Shown: positions 35,077 through 43,293 of the stretch, in pieces | Numbering within the stretch: the first letter of the stretch is position 1 | Layout: the number at the start of each line of letters is the position of its first letter | Notes under the pieces: generated by a model | Database searches by the model: none | Told to the model about the DNA's origin: nothing | What the model saw: only the letters and a program-made list of their open reading frames with translations | Source: Kitasatospora sp. MAA19 | GTDB taxonomy: Bacteria; Actinomycetota; Actinomycetes; Streptomycetales; Streptomycetaceae | Reading direction: 5' to 3' | Assembly (NCBI RefSeq): GCF_029894125.1 | Contig: NZ_JARXYZ010000009.1 | Coordinates: 1-64,000, forward strand | DNA length: 64,000 nt | Program-made: the position numbers and the translations under genes

Positions 35077-36402
35077 TCAGGCAGGCTGCAGGTGGCGGCG
35101 CAGCGTGGCGAGCAGGTCGTCGAAGGCGGCCCGGGCGGTGGCCTCCGGGAACCGTTCGCGGTCCCAGGCGAGGCGGACCAGCAGGTCGTCGCCGTGCGCG
35201 GCGGCGACCGCGAGCGGCGCGGCGAGCGGCCGCCCCGCCAGGTGGGTCTCCCGGCCGGGCACCCCGCCGAGCACCAGGGGCGGGCGCCGGTGCAGGTCCT
35301 CCAGAGTGAGCATGCCGTCCAGGGCGCCGGACCACGGGGACCCGGCCGTCCGGGCGGCCCGGACCACCTCGTCGAACGGCGTGTCGGCGTGGTCGAGATC
35401 CTTCCACCAGGCGTCGGCGAGGTCGTCCAGAGCGGTGGCCGCGCCGGGTGCGGCGGGGTGCACCAGGGTGTTGAGGAAGCAGCCGAGCGCGGCGGGCGCT
35501 CCGGGCGGTCGGCCGCCCCACGGGTACCCGAGCGCGAGCTGCCCGTCGGTCTGGTGCAGCCGGTGCGCGGCGGCCGCGGTGGCGTCCAGCAGGGCGGGGA
35601 AGAAGGCGGTGCGGGCGGCCCCCTCGGCGGCGGGCAGCCGGTGGCTGAGCATGCCGGTGGCTTCCGTCGCTCCCCCGCCAGTCCCGGTGATGCCGCCGAG
35701 CCGGCGGCCCCAGTGGGCGTGTGCGGCGGGGCCGGCGGCGGCGCTCTCGGCGGCCAGTTGCAGGTCGATGGCCTCCCGGTAGGCCGCCAGGGCAGCCTGG
35801 TCGGGAGCGGACGCGGCGGCGGAACCGGACGCGGCGCCGTCGGCCCCGGACACGGCACCACGGGAACCGGGCGCGGCGGCCTCGTCCCGCGCGTAGGCGT
35901 CGGTGAGTTCGGCCGTCAGGATGCCGAGCGACTGCTCGTCGCAGGCCGCGTGGTCCACCGCGAGGGCGAGCAGTTCCTCCTCGCCGTCCGGTTCCCGGGC
36001 CACCAGCAGGCGCAGCGTCGGCCCGTCCGCGGGCCAGTCCAGCAGCGCCTCGCGCAGGGCCGAGCGGGCGGTGCCACCGGGGGCGACGGCGACCTGCGCG
36101 GCCTCGGTCGAGGGGGCGCCGACCCGCAGGACGGGCGTACCGCGGACGGTCGTGAAGCCGCCGCACAGTGCCGGGTGCCGGACGGCCGTCGCGGTGGCGG
36201 CGCGGCCCAGCCGGGGCAGGTCGATGGTGCCGCGCGGGTAGGCGAGGAACAGCGGGACGACGTCGGGGCGCCCCTGTGCCGCGAGCCTGCGGGTGATCAG
36301 GAACCGGCGTTGGGCGCCGGTCAGCGGGAGCAGTTCCACCGGGGAGTCGGCGGCGGCGGAGCGGTACCGGGCGAGGTAGGCGGCGGTGATGCTGGCGTGC
36401 AC
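35077..36402 (-). CDS. Free-standing condensation-like domain, altered active site
   Basis: A 441-aa C-domain-superfamily protein (LPLTGAQRRFLITRRLA at the N-terminus, LGYPWGGRPPGAPAALGCFLNTLVHP as the latch region, DTPFDEVV). The catalytic HHxxxDG is VDHAACDEQ near residue 149: the second His is kept, but the first His is Asp and the final Gly is Glu. It may therefore be catalytically reduced, perform an unusual condensation or act as a docking/epimerisation-like partner (inference). An Ala/Ser/Gly-rich insertion at about 178-200 repeats GADGAASG-like text. It is the second gene of the operon, after the exporter. Confidence 0.75.
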   Translation of the reverse strand: MHASITAAYLARYRSAAADSPVELLPLTGAQRRFLITRRLAAQGRPDVVPLFLAYPRGTIDLPRLGRAATATAVRHPALCGGFTTVRGTPVLRVGAPSTEAAQVAVAPGGTARSALREALLDWPADGPTLRLLVAREPDGEEELLALAVDHAACDEQSLGILTAELTDAYARDEAAAPGSRGAVSGADGAASGSAAASAPDQAALAAYREAIDLQLAAESAAAGPAAHAHWGRRLGGITGTGGGATEATGMLSHRLPAAEGAARTAFFPALLDATAAAAHRLHQTDGQLALGYPWGGRPPGAPAALGCFLNTLVHPAAPGAATALDDLADAWWKDLDHADTPFDEVVRAARTAGSPWSGALDGMLTLEDLHRRPPLVLGGVPGRETHLAGRPLAAPLAVAAAHGDDLLVRLAWDRERFPEATARAAFDDLLATLRRHLQPA

Positions 36403-36443
36403 GGAACGATCTCCGGTTTCCGGTCTCGGTTCGGTTCAGGCAT

Positions 36444-36471
36444 CAGGCGTCAGGCGTCAGGCGTCAGGCGT
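36444..36471. repeat. CAGGCGT heptamer, four copies
   Basis: A perfect 7-bp tandem repeat directly after the exporter gene stop (minus-strand order) and before the lone C-domain start, in a 75-nt gap. Confidence 0.85.
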
Positions 36472-36477
36472 CGGACG

Positions 36478-37770
36478 TCATGCGGCGGGGCTCGCGGCGG
36501 GCTCCTCCTCGGCCGTGGCGGCGGTGTCGGTCGGGAGGTCCCGCAGCCGGCGCAGCGGCGACAGCAGCAGCGGCACCGGGACGAGCAGGAAGCCCGCCGC
36601 ACACAGCCACAGCGCGGCGCGCGGCCCGGCCGCGTCGGCGACGGCGCCGCCGGCCAGCGCGCCGAGCGGCAGCGTGCCCCAGACCAGGAAACGCATGGTG
36701 GCGTTCATCCGGCCGAGCAGCTCCGGCGGGCAGAGGCTCTGCCGGAAGCTCACCTGGGCGACGTTGTAGGCCACCGCGCCGAACAGCACCACCGCCGAGG
36801 CGATCCCGAACAGCACCACGCCCGCGCCGCGGCCCGACAGCGGCCACAGCACCGCGAACGGCGCCGTCACCACGGTGGCGAGCCAGATCAACCGGGCCTG
36901 GCCGAACCGGGCCGCGAGCCGCCCCGCACACAGCGCCCCGGCCAGGCCGCCGACGGCGGAGGCCGAGAGCAGCAGGCCGATCGCGCCCGGTGCCAGGTGG
37001 AGCACCCGCACCCAGAACACCGTCTGCACGGCCGCCAGCACGGCGGCGAACAGGTTGGACACCGCGGTGGCGGTGGCGATCGCCCGCAGCAGCGGGTGCC
37101 CGAGCACGAAGCGGACGCCCTCGGCGACCTCGGCGCGCAGCGAGCGCCCCGGCTCCGGCTCCGGCCTGGGCTCCTCGACCCGGATCCGGACGAGCAGCAG
37201 TGCGGAGGCGAGGTAGCCGCAGGCGTCGGCCACGATGGCGAGCGGCGCGCCGAGCAGCTGGACCAGGCCGCCGCCGAGCCCCGGCCCGACGATCTGTGCC
37301 GAGGAGCGGACCGTCTCGATCGCCCCGTTGCCGCCGACCAGTTGCTCGCGCGGCAGGACGGACGGCAGGAAGGACTGGTGGGCCACGTCGAAGAAGACCG
37401 TCGCCACCCCGGTGACCAGCGCCACCAGGTAGAGCTGGGCCATGGTCAGCACGCCGAACGCGGCGGCCGGCGGGATCGAGCCGACGGCGAGGCAGCGCAC
37501 CACGTCGGCGCGGATCAGGACCGGGAGCTTGCGCATCCGGTCCAGCCACGCGCCGGCCGGCAGGCCGACCAGCAGGAACGCGGCGGTCTCGGCGGCGGTC
37601 AGCAGGCCGACCTCGAAGGGCGTGGCGTCGAGCACCACCACCGCCACCAACGGCAGGGCGACCAGGGTGACCTGACTGCCGGTCTGGGCCGTCGCGGCCC
37701 CGGAGAGCAGGAGTCGGAAGTCGCGGTGGCCGAGCAGGCGGTTTCGGCTGGGACTAGGCGTCTCGTTCAT
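36478..37770 (-). CDS. MFS exporter of the NRPS locus
   Basis: A 430-aa major facilitator with about 12 membrane helices, of the MFS_3/EntS-like group: the N-terminus NRLLGHRDFRLLLSGAATAQTGSQVTLVALPLVAV, loop WLDRMRKLPVLIRAD between helices 2 and 3, FLPSVLPREQLVGGNGAIE before helix 5, and FRQSLCPPELLGRMNATMRF in the second half. EntS-type members export peptide siderophores and antibiotics. As first gene of the minus-strand operon, it probably exports the NRPS product or gives self-resistance. A paralogous design occurs at 57237-58550. Confidence 0.88.
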   Translation of the reverse strand: MNETPSPSRNRLLGHRDFRLLLSGAATAQTGSQVTLVALPLVAVVVLDATPFEVGLLTAAETAAFLLVGLPAGAWLDRMRKLPVLIRADVVRCLAVGSIPPAAAFGVLTMAQLYLVALVTGVATVFFDVAHQSFLPSVLPREQLVGGNGAIETVRSSAQIVGPGLGGGLVQLLGAPLAIVADACGYLASALLLVRIRVEEPRPEPEPGRSLRAEVAEGVRFVLGHPLLRAIATATAVSNLFAAVLAAVQTVFWVRVLHLAPGAIGLLLSASAVGGLAGALCAGRLAARFGQARLIWLATVVTAPFAVLWPLSGRGAGVVLFGIASAVVLFGAVAYNVAQVSFRQSLCPPELLGRMNATMRFLVWGTLPLGALAGGAVADAAGPRAALWLCAAGFLLVPVPLLLSPLRRLRDLPTDTAATAEEEPAASPAA

Positions 37771-38260
37771 CAGTGCGACTCTCGGTCACCTCTCCACTAC
37801 CGGGCAACCATCGCGTCCGTTTCCGGACGAACCACGGGTCGGCCGGATCACGCCACTCCCCCGGGCAGTCCTGACGATTCCCTGACGACCGCCCGCGGAC
37901 CTGCCGGGACGCCCGCACAGCCCGCTCACCAGCACCGCACCAGCGCCGCACCGGCAGCACGGCCGCGCGGGCCGCCGCGGGCGCCGCTCGTCCAATTCGC
38001 CGTCCGCTATTCGGACATCAGCATTCCGGCCACCGGACGCCATAACTCAACTTGGCTTGATCATGCAACACATTGACCATCCGTCACCTGATCGTGATAT
38101 CAGGCACATCGACGGCTCCCGTCGAACAATGCCCTCCGCAGCGCCGACGGCAAAACCCGGGCACCACAGCGCGGGGCGAGCCGCAGTCCGGCCCGCCGCA
38201 CCGCCGCACGCCACCGCCCTGAACGGCTCGGCCGAGACGCGCCGGCCAGGTCGTCCCCGC
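37771..38260 (-). promoter_or_regulatory. Upstream region of the NRPS operon
   Basis: 490 nt without a gene between the SpoIIE-type gene and the exporter start, so the cluster promoter is expected here. An inverted repeat CCTGAT-6 nt-ATCAGG lies at 38087-38104 in a locally AT-richer stretch (38030-38110). A sequence fitting the ARE consensus seen at the GBL cassette was not found by eye. Confidence 0.4.
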
Positions 38261-39349
38261 TCAGGCCGCCTCCCGGCAGGTCACCGCCAGCACCGCCATG
38301 TCGTCGTCCCGTGGCCCGCCCGCCCACCGCTCCACGTCCGTCACCAGCGCGTCGACGACCGCCTCCGGACCGTCGAACGGGCCGAGCGGGCCGAGACCGA
38401 GCAGCGGATCGTAGAACTCCCCGGCCGCATCCCGGGCCTCGGTCACCCCGTCGGTCACCAGCAGCAGCGTGCACCCCGGTGGGAACGGCCGGCTCTCCGG
38501 CTCCGACCGCGCCCCGCCCAGCGCGCCCAGCCCGAGCGGCAGCCCCGGATCGACGGCGTCCAGCCGCCGGACCGCGTCCGGGCCGCCCAGCAGGTACGGC
38601 CCCGGGTGCCCGCAGTCGAGCGTGCGCACGACGTCCTCGCCCGGCGGGAACTCGACCAGCAGCGCGGTGATGAACCCCTCCAGCCGGGCCTCCCCGGTCA
38701 TCTGCGCGCGCTCCCGGACGACCGCCCGCTCCAGCCCGTCGGCCAGCGCCACGAGGTCCGGCGCGCGGTGCGCGTCCTCCCGGAAGGCGCCGAGCAGCAC
38801 CGACACCACGCCCACCGCCTGCAACCCCTTGCCCCGCACGTCCGCGATCAGCACCCGCACGCCGTACGGGGTCGCCTGCAGGGCGTACGCGTCGCCGCCG
38901 ATCAGGGCCTCGGTCTGCGCCGCCCGGTAGCAGGCCGCGATCGACAGCCGCCCCACCCGTGGCGGCGGCTGGGGCAGCACCGCCCGCTGGGCGGCCTCGG
39001 CCACCGACCGCACCTGCGCCAGCCGCCGCCCGTGGCGGTCGACGACCCGGTTGACCCAGACCCCGAGCAGTGCGGCGAAGACCGTGTTCACCAGCTCCAG
39101 GTAGCCGTCCTGGGTGCCGATGCTGCCGTCCCGCACGGCCAGCACCAGGATGCCGGCCACACTGGCCACGCCCACCATGAGGGTGTACCGCAGCGTCAGC
39201 AGCGCGCCGGACAGCACGGCGGCCGCCGCGAGCAGCGGATCACCCCAGTAGTTGTCCGGCTCGAACGAGTTCCACACGAGTCCGCCGACGATCAGCAACC
39301 AGGGCATGAGCCGCACGTACAGCGGCCACTGCGCGGACCTCGGGGCCAT
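38261..39349 (-). CDS. Membrane-bound SpoIIE-type serine phosphatase
   Basis: A 362-aa protein. Four hydrophobic segments fill residues about 10-105, followed by a short linker helix and a PP2C/SpoIIE domain: AQTEALIGGDAYAL and VRVLIADVRGKGLQAV (metal-binding Asp residues), LDCGHPGPYLL, LLLVTDGVTEARD and RDDDMAVLAVTC. Such streptomycete phosphatases dephosphorylate anti-anti-sigma factors. No sensor or kinase domain is fused. The partner is not in the window. Confidence 0.9.
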   Translation of the reverse strand: MAPRSAQWPLYVRLMPWLLIVGGLVWNSFEPDNYWGDPLLAAAAVLSGALLTLRYTLMVGVASVAGILVLAVRDGSIGTQDGYLELVNTVFAALLGVWVNRVVDRHGRRLAQVRSVAEAAQRAVLPQPPPRVGRLSIAACYRAAQTEALIGGDAYALQATPYGVRVLIADVRGKGLQAVGVVSVLLGAFREDAHRAPDLVALADGLERAVVRERAQMTGEARLEGFITALLVEFPPGEDVVRTLDCGHPGPYLLGGPDAVRRLDAVDPGLPLGLGALGGARSEPESRPFPPGCTLLLVTDGVTEARDAAGEFYDPLLGLGPLGPFDGPEAVVDALVTDVERWAGGPRDDDMAVLAVTCREAA

Positions 39350-39500
39350 CGGAGACCTTGCCTCCCGTCTCGGCCTCCCGTCTCGCCACCAATCCGGAAG
39401 GAGTTATTCCGATCCTAGTCACCCCCGCCCGGCCCCGCGCGCGCCCGACGGAGTCCGCCGTACGGACTGCGGACACCGCCCCGGGCGGACCGCCCGGCCG

Positions 39501-40154
39501 CTACGCGTCCAGGGTGAACCGCCCCGCGCCCGGGCCGGTCAGCAGGCCGGACGGCAGGTGGCGGCCGTAGGTGAGCAGCAGGAGGTGTTCGGCGCGGCCC
39601 TCGACCAGCGCCGGGCCCCCGCCGTGGGACCAGCCGGTGTCGGTGGCCCGCAGCCGGACACCGTCGAGCCGGGCGCCGAAGAAGCGCAGGCTCCGGCGGG
39701 AGACCGTGGCGAGCAGGGCGGTGACCCGGGGCTGCGGCAGGCGCGACGGCAGGCCGAGCGCGACGGTGATGTCGAGGCCGTGGACGACATCGTGGCCGAG
39801 CGCGGCGATCCGGCCGCCGACCGGCGGGCGCCAGGGGTGTTCGGCGTGGTCGGCGAGGGCGGCCGCGAGTTGGCCGTCGGTCAAGGCGGCGGCGTCGCGG
39901 CGGGCCACCCGGTCGGTCATCCGGTGGAGGGAGCCGCCGGCCCGCAGGAGGTCCGCGAGTGTGCGGGCGGTGGAGTACCGGAAGCCGGTGCTCATGTGGG
40001 CGGCGACCTCCCGGACCCGCCAGCCGAAGCACAGCGACGGCGCGTTCCACTGATCCGGGGTGAGCGCGGTGAACACCTCGGCGAGTTCCCGGCGTTCGGC
40101 CGCGATCTGCTCCCGGATCCAGTCGACGGCCTGGTCATGCTGCACGGTTTCCAT
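39501..40154 (-). CDS. Maleylpyruvate isomerase-family (DinB-like) protein
   Basis: A 217-aa protein with the mycothiol-dependent maleylpyruvate isomerase N-terminal pattern: ELAEVFTALTPDQWNAPSLCFGWRVREVAAHM, with a His in each of three helices (VAAHM, HAEHPW, ALGHDVVHGLD) that could form the family metal site. It is probably a four-helix thiol-dependent transferase or isomerase; no substrate is apparent. Divergent from the LysR gene with a 71-nt gap, the arrangement typical of a LysR regulator and its target. Confidence 0.78.
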   Translation of the reverse strand: METVQHDQAVDWIREQIAAERRELAEVFTALTPDQWNAPSLCFGWRVREVAAHMSTGFRYSTARTLADLLRAGGSLHRMTDRVARRDAAALTDGQLAAALADHAEHPWRPPVGGRIAALGHDVVHGLDITVALGLPSRLPQPRVTALLATVSRRSLRFFGARLDGVRLRATDTGWSHGGGPALVEGRAEHLLLLTYGRHLPSGLLTGPGAGRFTLDA

Positions 40155-40225
40155 GCCTCCAGCCTGCGGCCGGGGCCGTCCGCCCGTCCAAGACCAGGAA
40201 GTTCTGCCACCTATGATCAGGAGTT

Positions 40226-41182
40226 ATGGAACTCCGGCAGCTCCAGTACCTCGTCACTGTGGCCCAGCACGGCAGCTTCACCCGGGCCGCCGAGCTGCTG
40301 CACCTCACCCAGCCCGGGGTCAGCGCACAGATCCGGCAGCTGGAGAAGGAGTTGGGCCACCGGCTGCTGGACCGCTCCGGGCGCGGCGTCCGGCTCACCC
40401 GGGTCGGCGAGGCGGTCCTCCCGCACGCGCAGGCGGCGCTCGCCTCCGCAGCGGCGGCGCGGCAGACGGCGCAGGACTTCGACGGGCTGCGGCGCGGGCA
40501 CGTCCGGCTCGGGCTGGTCGCCGGGGCGGCACTGGCCCCGCCGACCGGGGTGGACGACCTCCCCGGGCTCGCCACCACGCTCGCCGCGTTCCGCAGCGCC
40601 CACCCGGGCATCAGCCTCTCGCTGGCCGAGAGCACCACCGGGCGGATGCTCGGCGACCTGCGCGAGGGGCGGTTGGACCTCGCCGTGCTCGGCCTGCCCA
40701 CCGCCGCGAGCGGCCGCGACGGCGACGACGGCTGGCAGACGCTGGCCGGGCTCGCCGTCCACACCGTGTTGGAGGCGCCGCTGTTCGCCGCCTTCGCCGA
40801 GCACCACCCGCTGGCCGACGGCCCGGACGGCGCCCTGCCGGTCGCCGCGCTGGCCGGGCACGCCCTGGTGAGCACCCCGCGCGGCACCGGCCTGCGGACG
40901 GCGCTGGAGCGCGCCCTGGCCGAAGCCGGGGCACGCTCCACGGTCGCGGTCGAGGCGGCCGCACCACCGCAGCTGGCCGATCTGGCCGCGCACGGACTGG
41001 GCGTGGCCGTGCTGCCGGATCCGGCACCCGTTCCCGGGCTGCGGACCCGGCCGCTCATCGACCCCGTGCCGCTGGTGCGGATCGCGCTGGCCTGGCCGGC
41101 CGGTCGCCCCACGGCGCCACCCACCGCCGCGCTGCTGGGCCACCTGCGCACGACCTACCCGGGCCCGCGGGCCGGCGCCTGA
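40226..41182 (+). CDS. LysR-family regulator
   Basis: A 318-aa protein. The N-terminal wHTH reads MELRQLQYLVTVAQHGSFTR and AAELLHLTQPGVSAQIRQL, followed by the linker helix and a periplasmic-binding-like effector domain (LRRGHVRLGLVAG, LREGRLDLAVLG, HGLGVAVLPD). It is transcribed away from the maleylpyruvate-isomerase-like gene and probably controls it through the shared 71-nt region. AGGAG precedes the ATG. Confidence 0.9.
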   Translation: MELRQLQYLVTVAQHGSFTRAAELLHLTQPGVSAQIRQLEKELGHRLLDRSGRGVRLTRVGEAVLPHAQAALASAAAARQTAQDFDGLRRGHVRLGLVAGAALAPPTGVDDLPGLATTLAAFRSAHPGISLSLAESTTGRMLGDLREGRLDLAVLGLPTAASGRDGDDGWQTLAGLAVHTVLEAPLFAAFAEHHPLADGPDGALPVAALAGHALVSTPRGTGLRTALERALAEAGARSTVAVEAAAPPQLADLAAHGLGVAVLPDPAPVPGLRTRPLIDPVPLVRIALAWPAGRPTAPPTAALLGHLRTTYPGPRAGA

Positions 41183-41203
41183 CGCGGCCGGACCGGCGGC
41201 CGG

Positions 41204-41229
41204 ACCGGGGGCCCGCCCCGGCCCCCGGT
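41204..41229. terminator. 10-bp hairpin between convergent genes
   Basis: ACCGGGGGCC pairs with GGCCCCCGGT around a CGCCCC loop. It is placed between the LysR gene (+) and the erythromycin-esterase-type gene (-), and can serve both. Confidence 0.7.
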
Positions 41230-41249
41230 CAGGGCGTGGCGGCTTCCGG

Positions 41250-42398
41250 TCAGGACGTGGCGGCCGCGGCGCCGTCGCCGATGTGCAGGATCGCGTCGGC
41301 CCCGTCGAGGACCGCCCGGTCGAGCGGGAAGTAGCCCTGCTCCGGCGTGGTGTCGGTGCGCGTCCGGCCACCGGCGACCGCGCCGGGCTCGACCAGGCCC
41401 CAGGTGGCGGCCCGGCGCTGGAGCGCGCCCTCGTAGGTGTCCGGCTCGGGCGCCTGGAGCCCGATGGCCTCGCTGCGGCCCAGGCTGCCGGGGACGAAGG
41501 TGTACGGCTCGTCCAGGGAGTGCAGGATGGCGCCGGCGCCGTTCCAGGTCAGGTCCATGTCCGCCACCCGTATGGCGCTCGGGTTCCGTTGCAGGTGGAC
41601 GTTGTGGGCGAAGACCACGGTTGCGCCCCGGCGGGCCTCGTCGCGCCGGATGTCGAGGAGGTTCTGGGCCATCAACACGTCCCGGATGCCGAGCAGGCCG
41701 GACATCCGGGCGGCGCCCGGCTCCAGCCGCCGCGCCGACTGCCGGTGGTAGCGCAGCAGGCCGCGGCCGGCGGTGAGATGGGTCCTGGCCCTGAGCCACT
41801 CGGCGCGCGAGGTCGCCGCGACCAGTTCCGGGGCCCGCGCGTACAACAGGGTGAGCAGGTCGTCGGCGATCACCCGCAGCTGCTCGGCCTCGGCGGTGGC
41901 GCCGGGCGACGTCTCCGGGTCGAGGACCGCCTCGGGGCGGCTCCAGCGCTGGTCCTCGCCCGCGAGGCCGGCGAGGTCGAGGTCCACTCCGAGGTAGTCG
42001 CGGGCGTGTTCGAGGTAGCGCCGGGGGCTGGGTGCGCTGGTGTTCTCCGTCTGGGTGTCGAAGCCGTGGAAGGCCAGGCGCTCCTGCGGCGGCCGGTTCC
42101 GGTTGTACTCGCGCATCCAGGCGACCAGGCGCCGGTTGGCGTCCAGCTCTCCGAAGCCGTGGGAGAAGCCCTCGCTCATCGCCGTGTCGAGGGCCCCCAC
42201 CCCCTCCTGGACGAAGTCGTTCACGGTGAGGGCCGCCACCCGGTCGGTCTCGACGGCGATCGACCGGAAGCCCCGGTCGACGAGGTGGGCGAACAGTTCA
42301 TTGCGGATCAGCGCGAACGCCGGTTCCTGGTGGGTGGGTTCGCCGAGTGCCAGCAGGGCGCACGACGCGGGGACGAGGTCTCGAATGTCCTGGCTCAT
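41250..42398 (-). CDS. Erythromycin esterase-family protein
   Basis: A 382-aa member of the Ere family: LLALGEPTHQEPAF carries the Glu/His motif of the active centre, with SIAVETDRVAALTVNDFV, LAFHGFDTQTE and TVVFAHNVHLQR as further family blocks. True Ere enzymes open macrolactone rings by metal-independent hydrolysis; many actinomycete members have other or unknown substrates, so macrolide resistance is only a possibility. MSQDIRDL (42398) is preferred as start because the Met at 42407 lies inside the palindrome 42403-42420. The gene is divergent from a double-MerR regulator. Confidence 0.82.
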   Translation of the reverse strand: MSQDIRDLVPASCALLALGEPTHQEPAFALIRNELFAHLVDRGFRSIAVETDRVAALTVNDFVQEGVGALDTAMSEGFSHGFGELDANRRLVAWMREYNRNRPPQERLAFHGFDTQTENTSAPSPRRYLEHARDYLGVDLDLAGLAGEDQRWSRPEAVLDPETSPGATAEAEQLRVIADDLLTLLYARAPELVAATSRAEWLRARTHLTAGRGLLRYHRQSARRLEPGAARMSGLLGIRDVLMAQNLLDIRRDEARRGATVVFAHNVHLQRNPSAIRVADMDLTWNGAGAILHSLDEPYTFVPGSLGRSEAIGLQAPEPDTYEGALQRRAATWGLVEPGAVAGGRTRTDTTPEQGYFPLDRAVLDGADAILHIGDGAAAATS

Positions 42399-42402
42399 GA
42401 CC

Positions 42403-42420
42403 CTCAAGCGTATCCTTGAG
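42403..42420. promoter_or_regulatory. CTCAAG-N6-CTTGAG palindrome, putative MerR operator
   Basis: Perfect 6-bp arms with a 6-nt spacer in the 92-nt gap between the divergent Ere-type and double-MerR genes, directly beside the Ere start. MerR regulators bind such dyads between promoter elements. Confidence 0.55.
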
Positions 42421-42490
42421 AGAACGGTTGAGACTTTTCCGGCTCCAGCCGCTCAATCACCCGCCGAAGCCTCAAACCGGTGAGAGTCAC

Positions 42491-43252
42491 ATGCGACCGT
42501 CCGACCTCGCCCGCGGGCACGGCATCTCCACCCAGGCCGTCCGCAACTACGAGCGGGACGGGTTCCTCCCGCCCGCCGAGCGCACGGCCAGCGGCTACCG
42601 GATCTACACCGAGGTGCACGCGGCCGCCCTCGACGCCTACCTCTCCCTCGTCGCGGCGTACGGCCACGCGACCGGCGGCCGGATCATGACCGCGCTCCAC
42701 CGGGGCGGGCTGGACGACGCCCTGACGGTCATCGACCGCGGCCACGGCCGGCTGCTCCGCGACCGGGAGACCCTCGACGCGGTGCGCACGGCCGTGGACC
42801 ACCTGACGACGCGATCCGACGCGGCCCGCCCTGACTCGGCCGGGCCCGACACGGCGCGGGGCCCGGCGGCGGTCCCGGGCGTCCGGAGCATCGGCGAACT
42901 CGCCCACCGACTCCTGGTCACCCCGGCGACCCTGCGCAACTGGGAGGCCGCCGGCATCCTCACCCCCGCCCGGGACCCGGCCACCGGACACCGCGTCTTC
43001 GGCGCCGACGACATCCGTGACGCCGAACTCGCCCACCTGCTACGACGTGGCGGCTACCCGCTGGAGCACATCGCCACGGTGGTCCGACAGGTCCGGACGG
43101 CCGGCGGCACCGACTCCCTGGCCGGCGCCCTGGCCGGCTGGCAGCGCAGGCTCACCGCGCAGGGCCTGGCCATGCTCGACGCGTCCGCCCGGCTCGGGCA
43201 CTACCTGAGCCTGCTCGGCCATCCCGTTCATCGTCCAACACACCTGCCATGA
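42491..43252 (+). CDS. Double-MerR (TioE-type) regulator
   Basis: A 253-aa protein with two MerR-type DNA-binding units. Residues 1-40 (LARGHGISTQAVRNYERDGFL, then TASGYRIY) and about 137-205 (IGELAHRLLVTPATLRNWEAAGIL, TGHRVFGADDIRDAELAHLLRRGGYPLEHIATV). This tandem arrangement is that of TioE-family regulators. It lacks an evident C-terminal metal or drug domain. Its divergent neighbour is the erythromycin-esterase-type gene, with a palindrome between them, so it probably represses or activates that gene. Confidence 0.85.
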   Translation: MRPSDLARGHGISTQAVRNYERDGFLPPAERTASGYRIYTEVHAAALDAYLSLVAAYGHATGGRIMTALHRGGLDDALTVIDRGHGRLLRDRETLDAVRTAVDHLTTRSDAARPDSAGPDTARGPAAVPGVRSIGELAHRLLVTPATLRNWEAAGILTPARDPATGHRVFGADDIRDAELAHLLRRGGYPLEHIATVVRQVRTAGGTDSLAGALAGWQRRLTAQGLAMLDASARLGHYLSLLGHPVHRPTHLP

Positions 43253-43293
43253 AGGCGAGTTGACACCTACGGCCGCCCCCCGCCCCGGTGCGC

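Noticed and set aside
38057-39418. Plus-strand 453-residue frame over the SpoIIE-type phosphatase
   Set aside because: Antisense shadow; His/Arg/Gln-rich, no domain, no ribosome-binding site.
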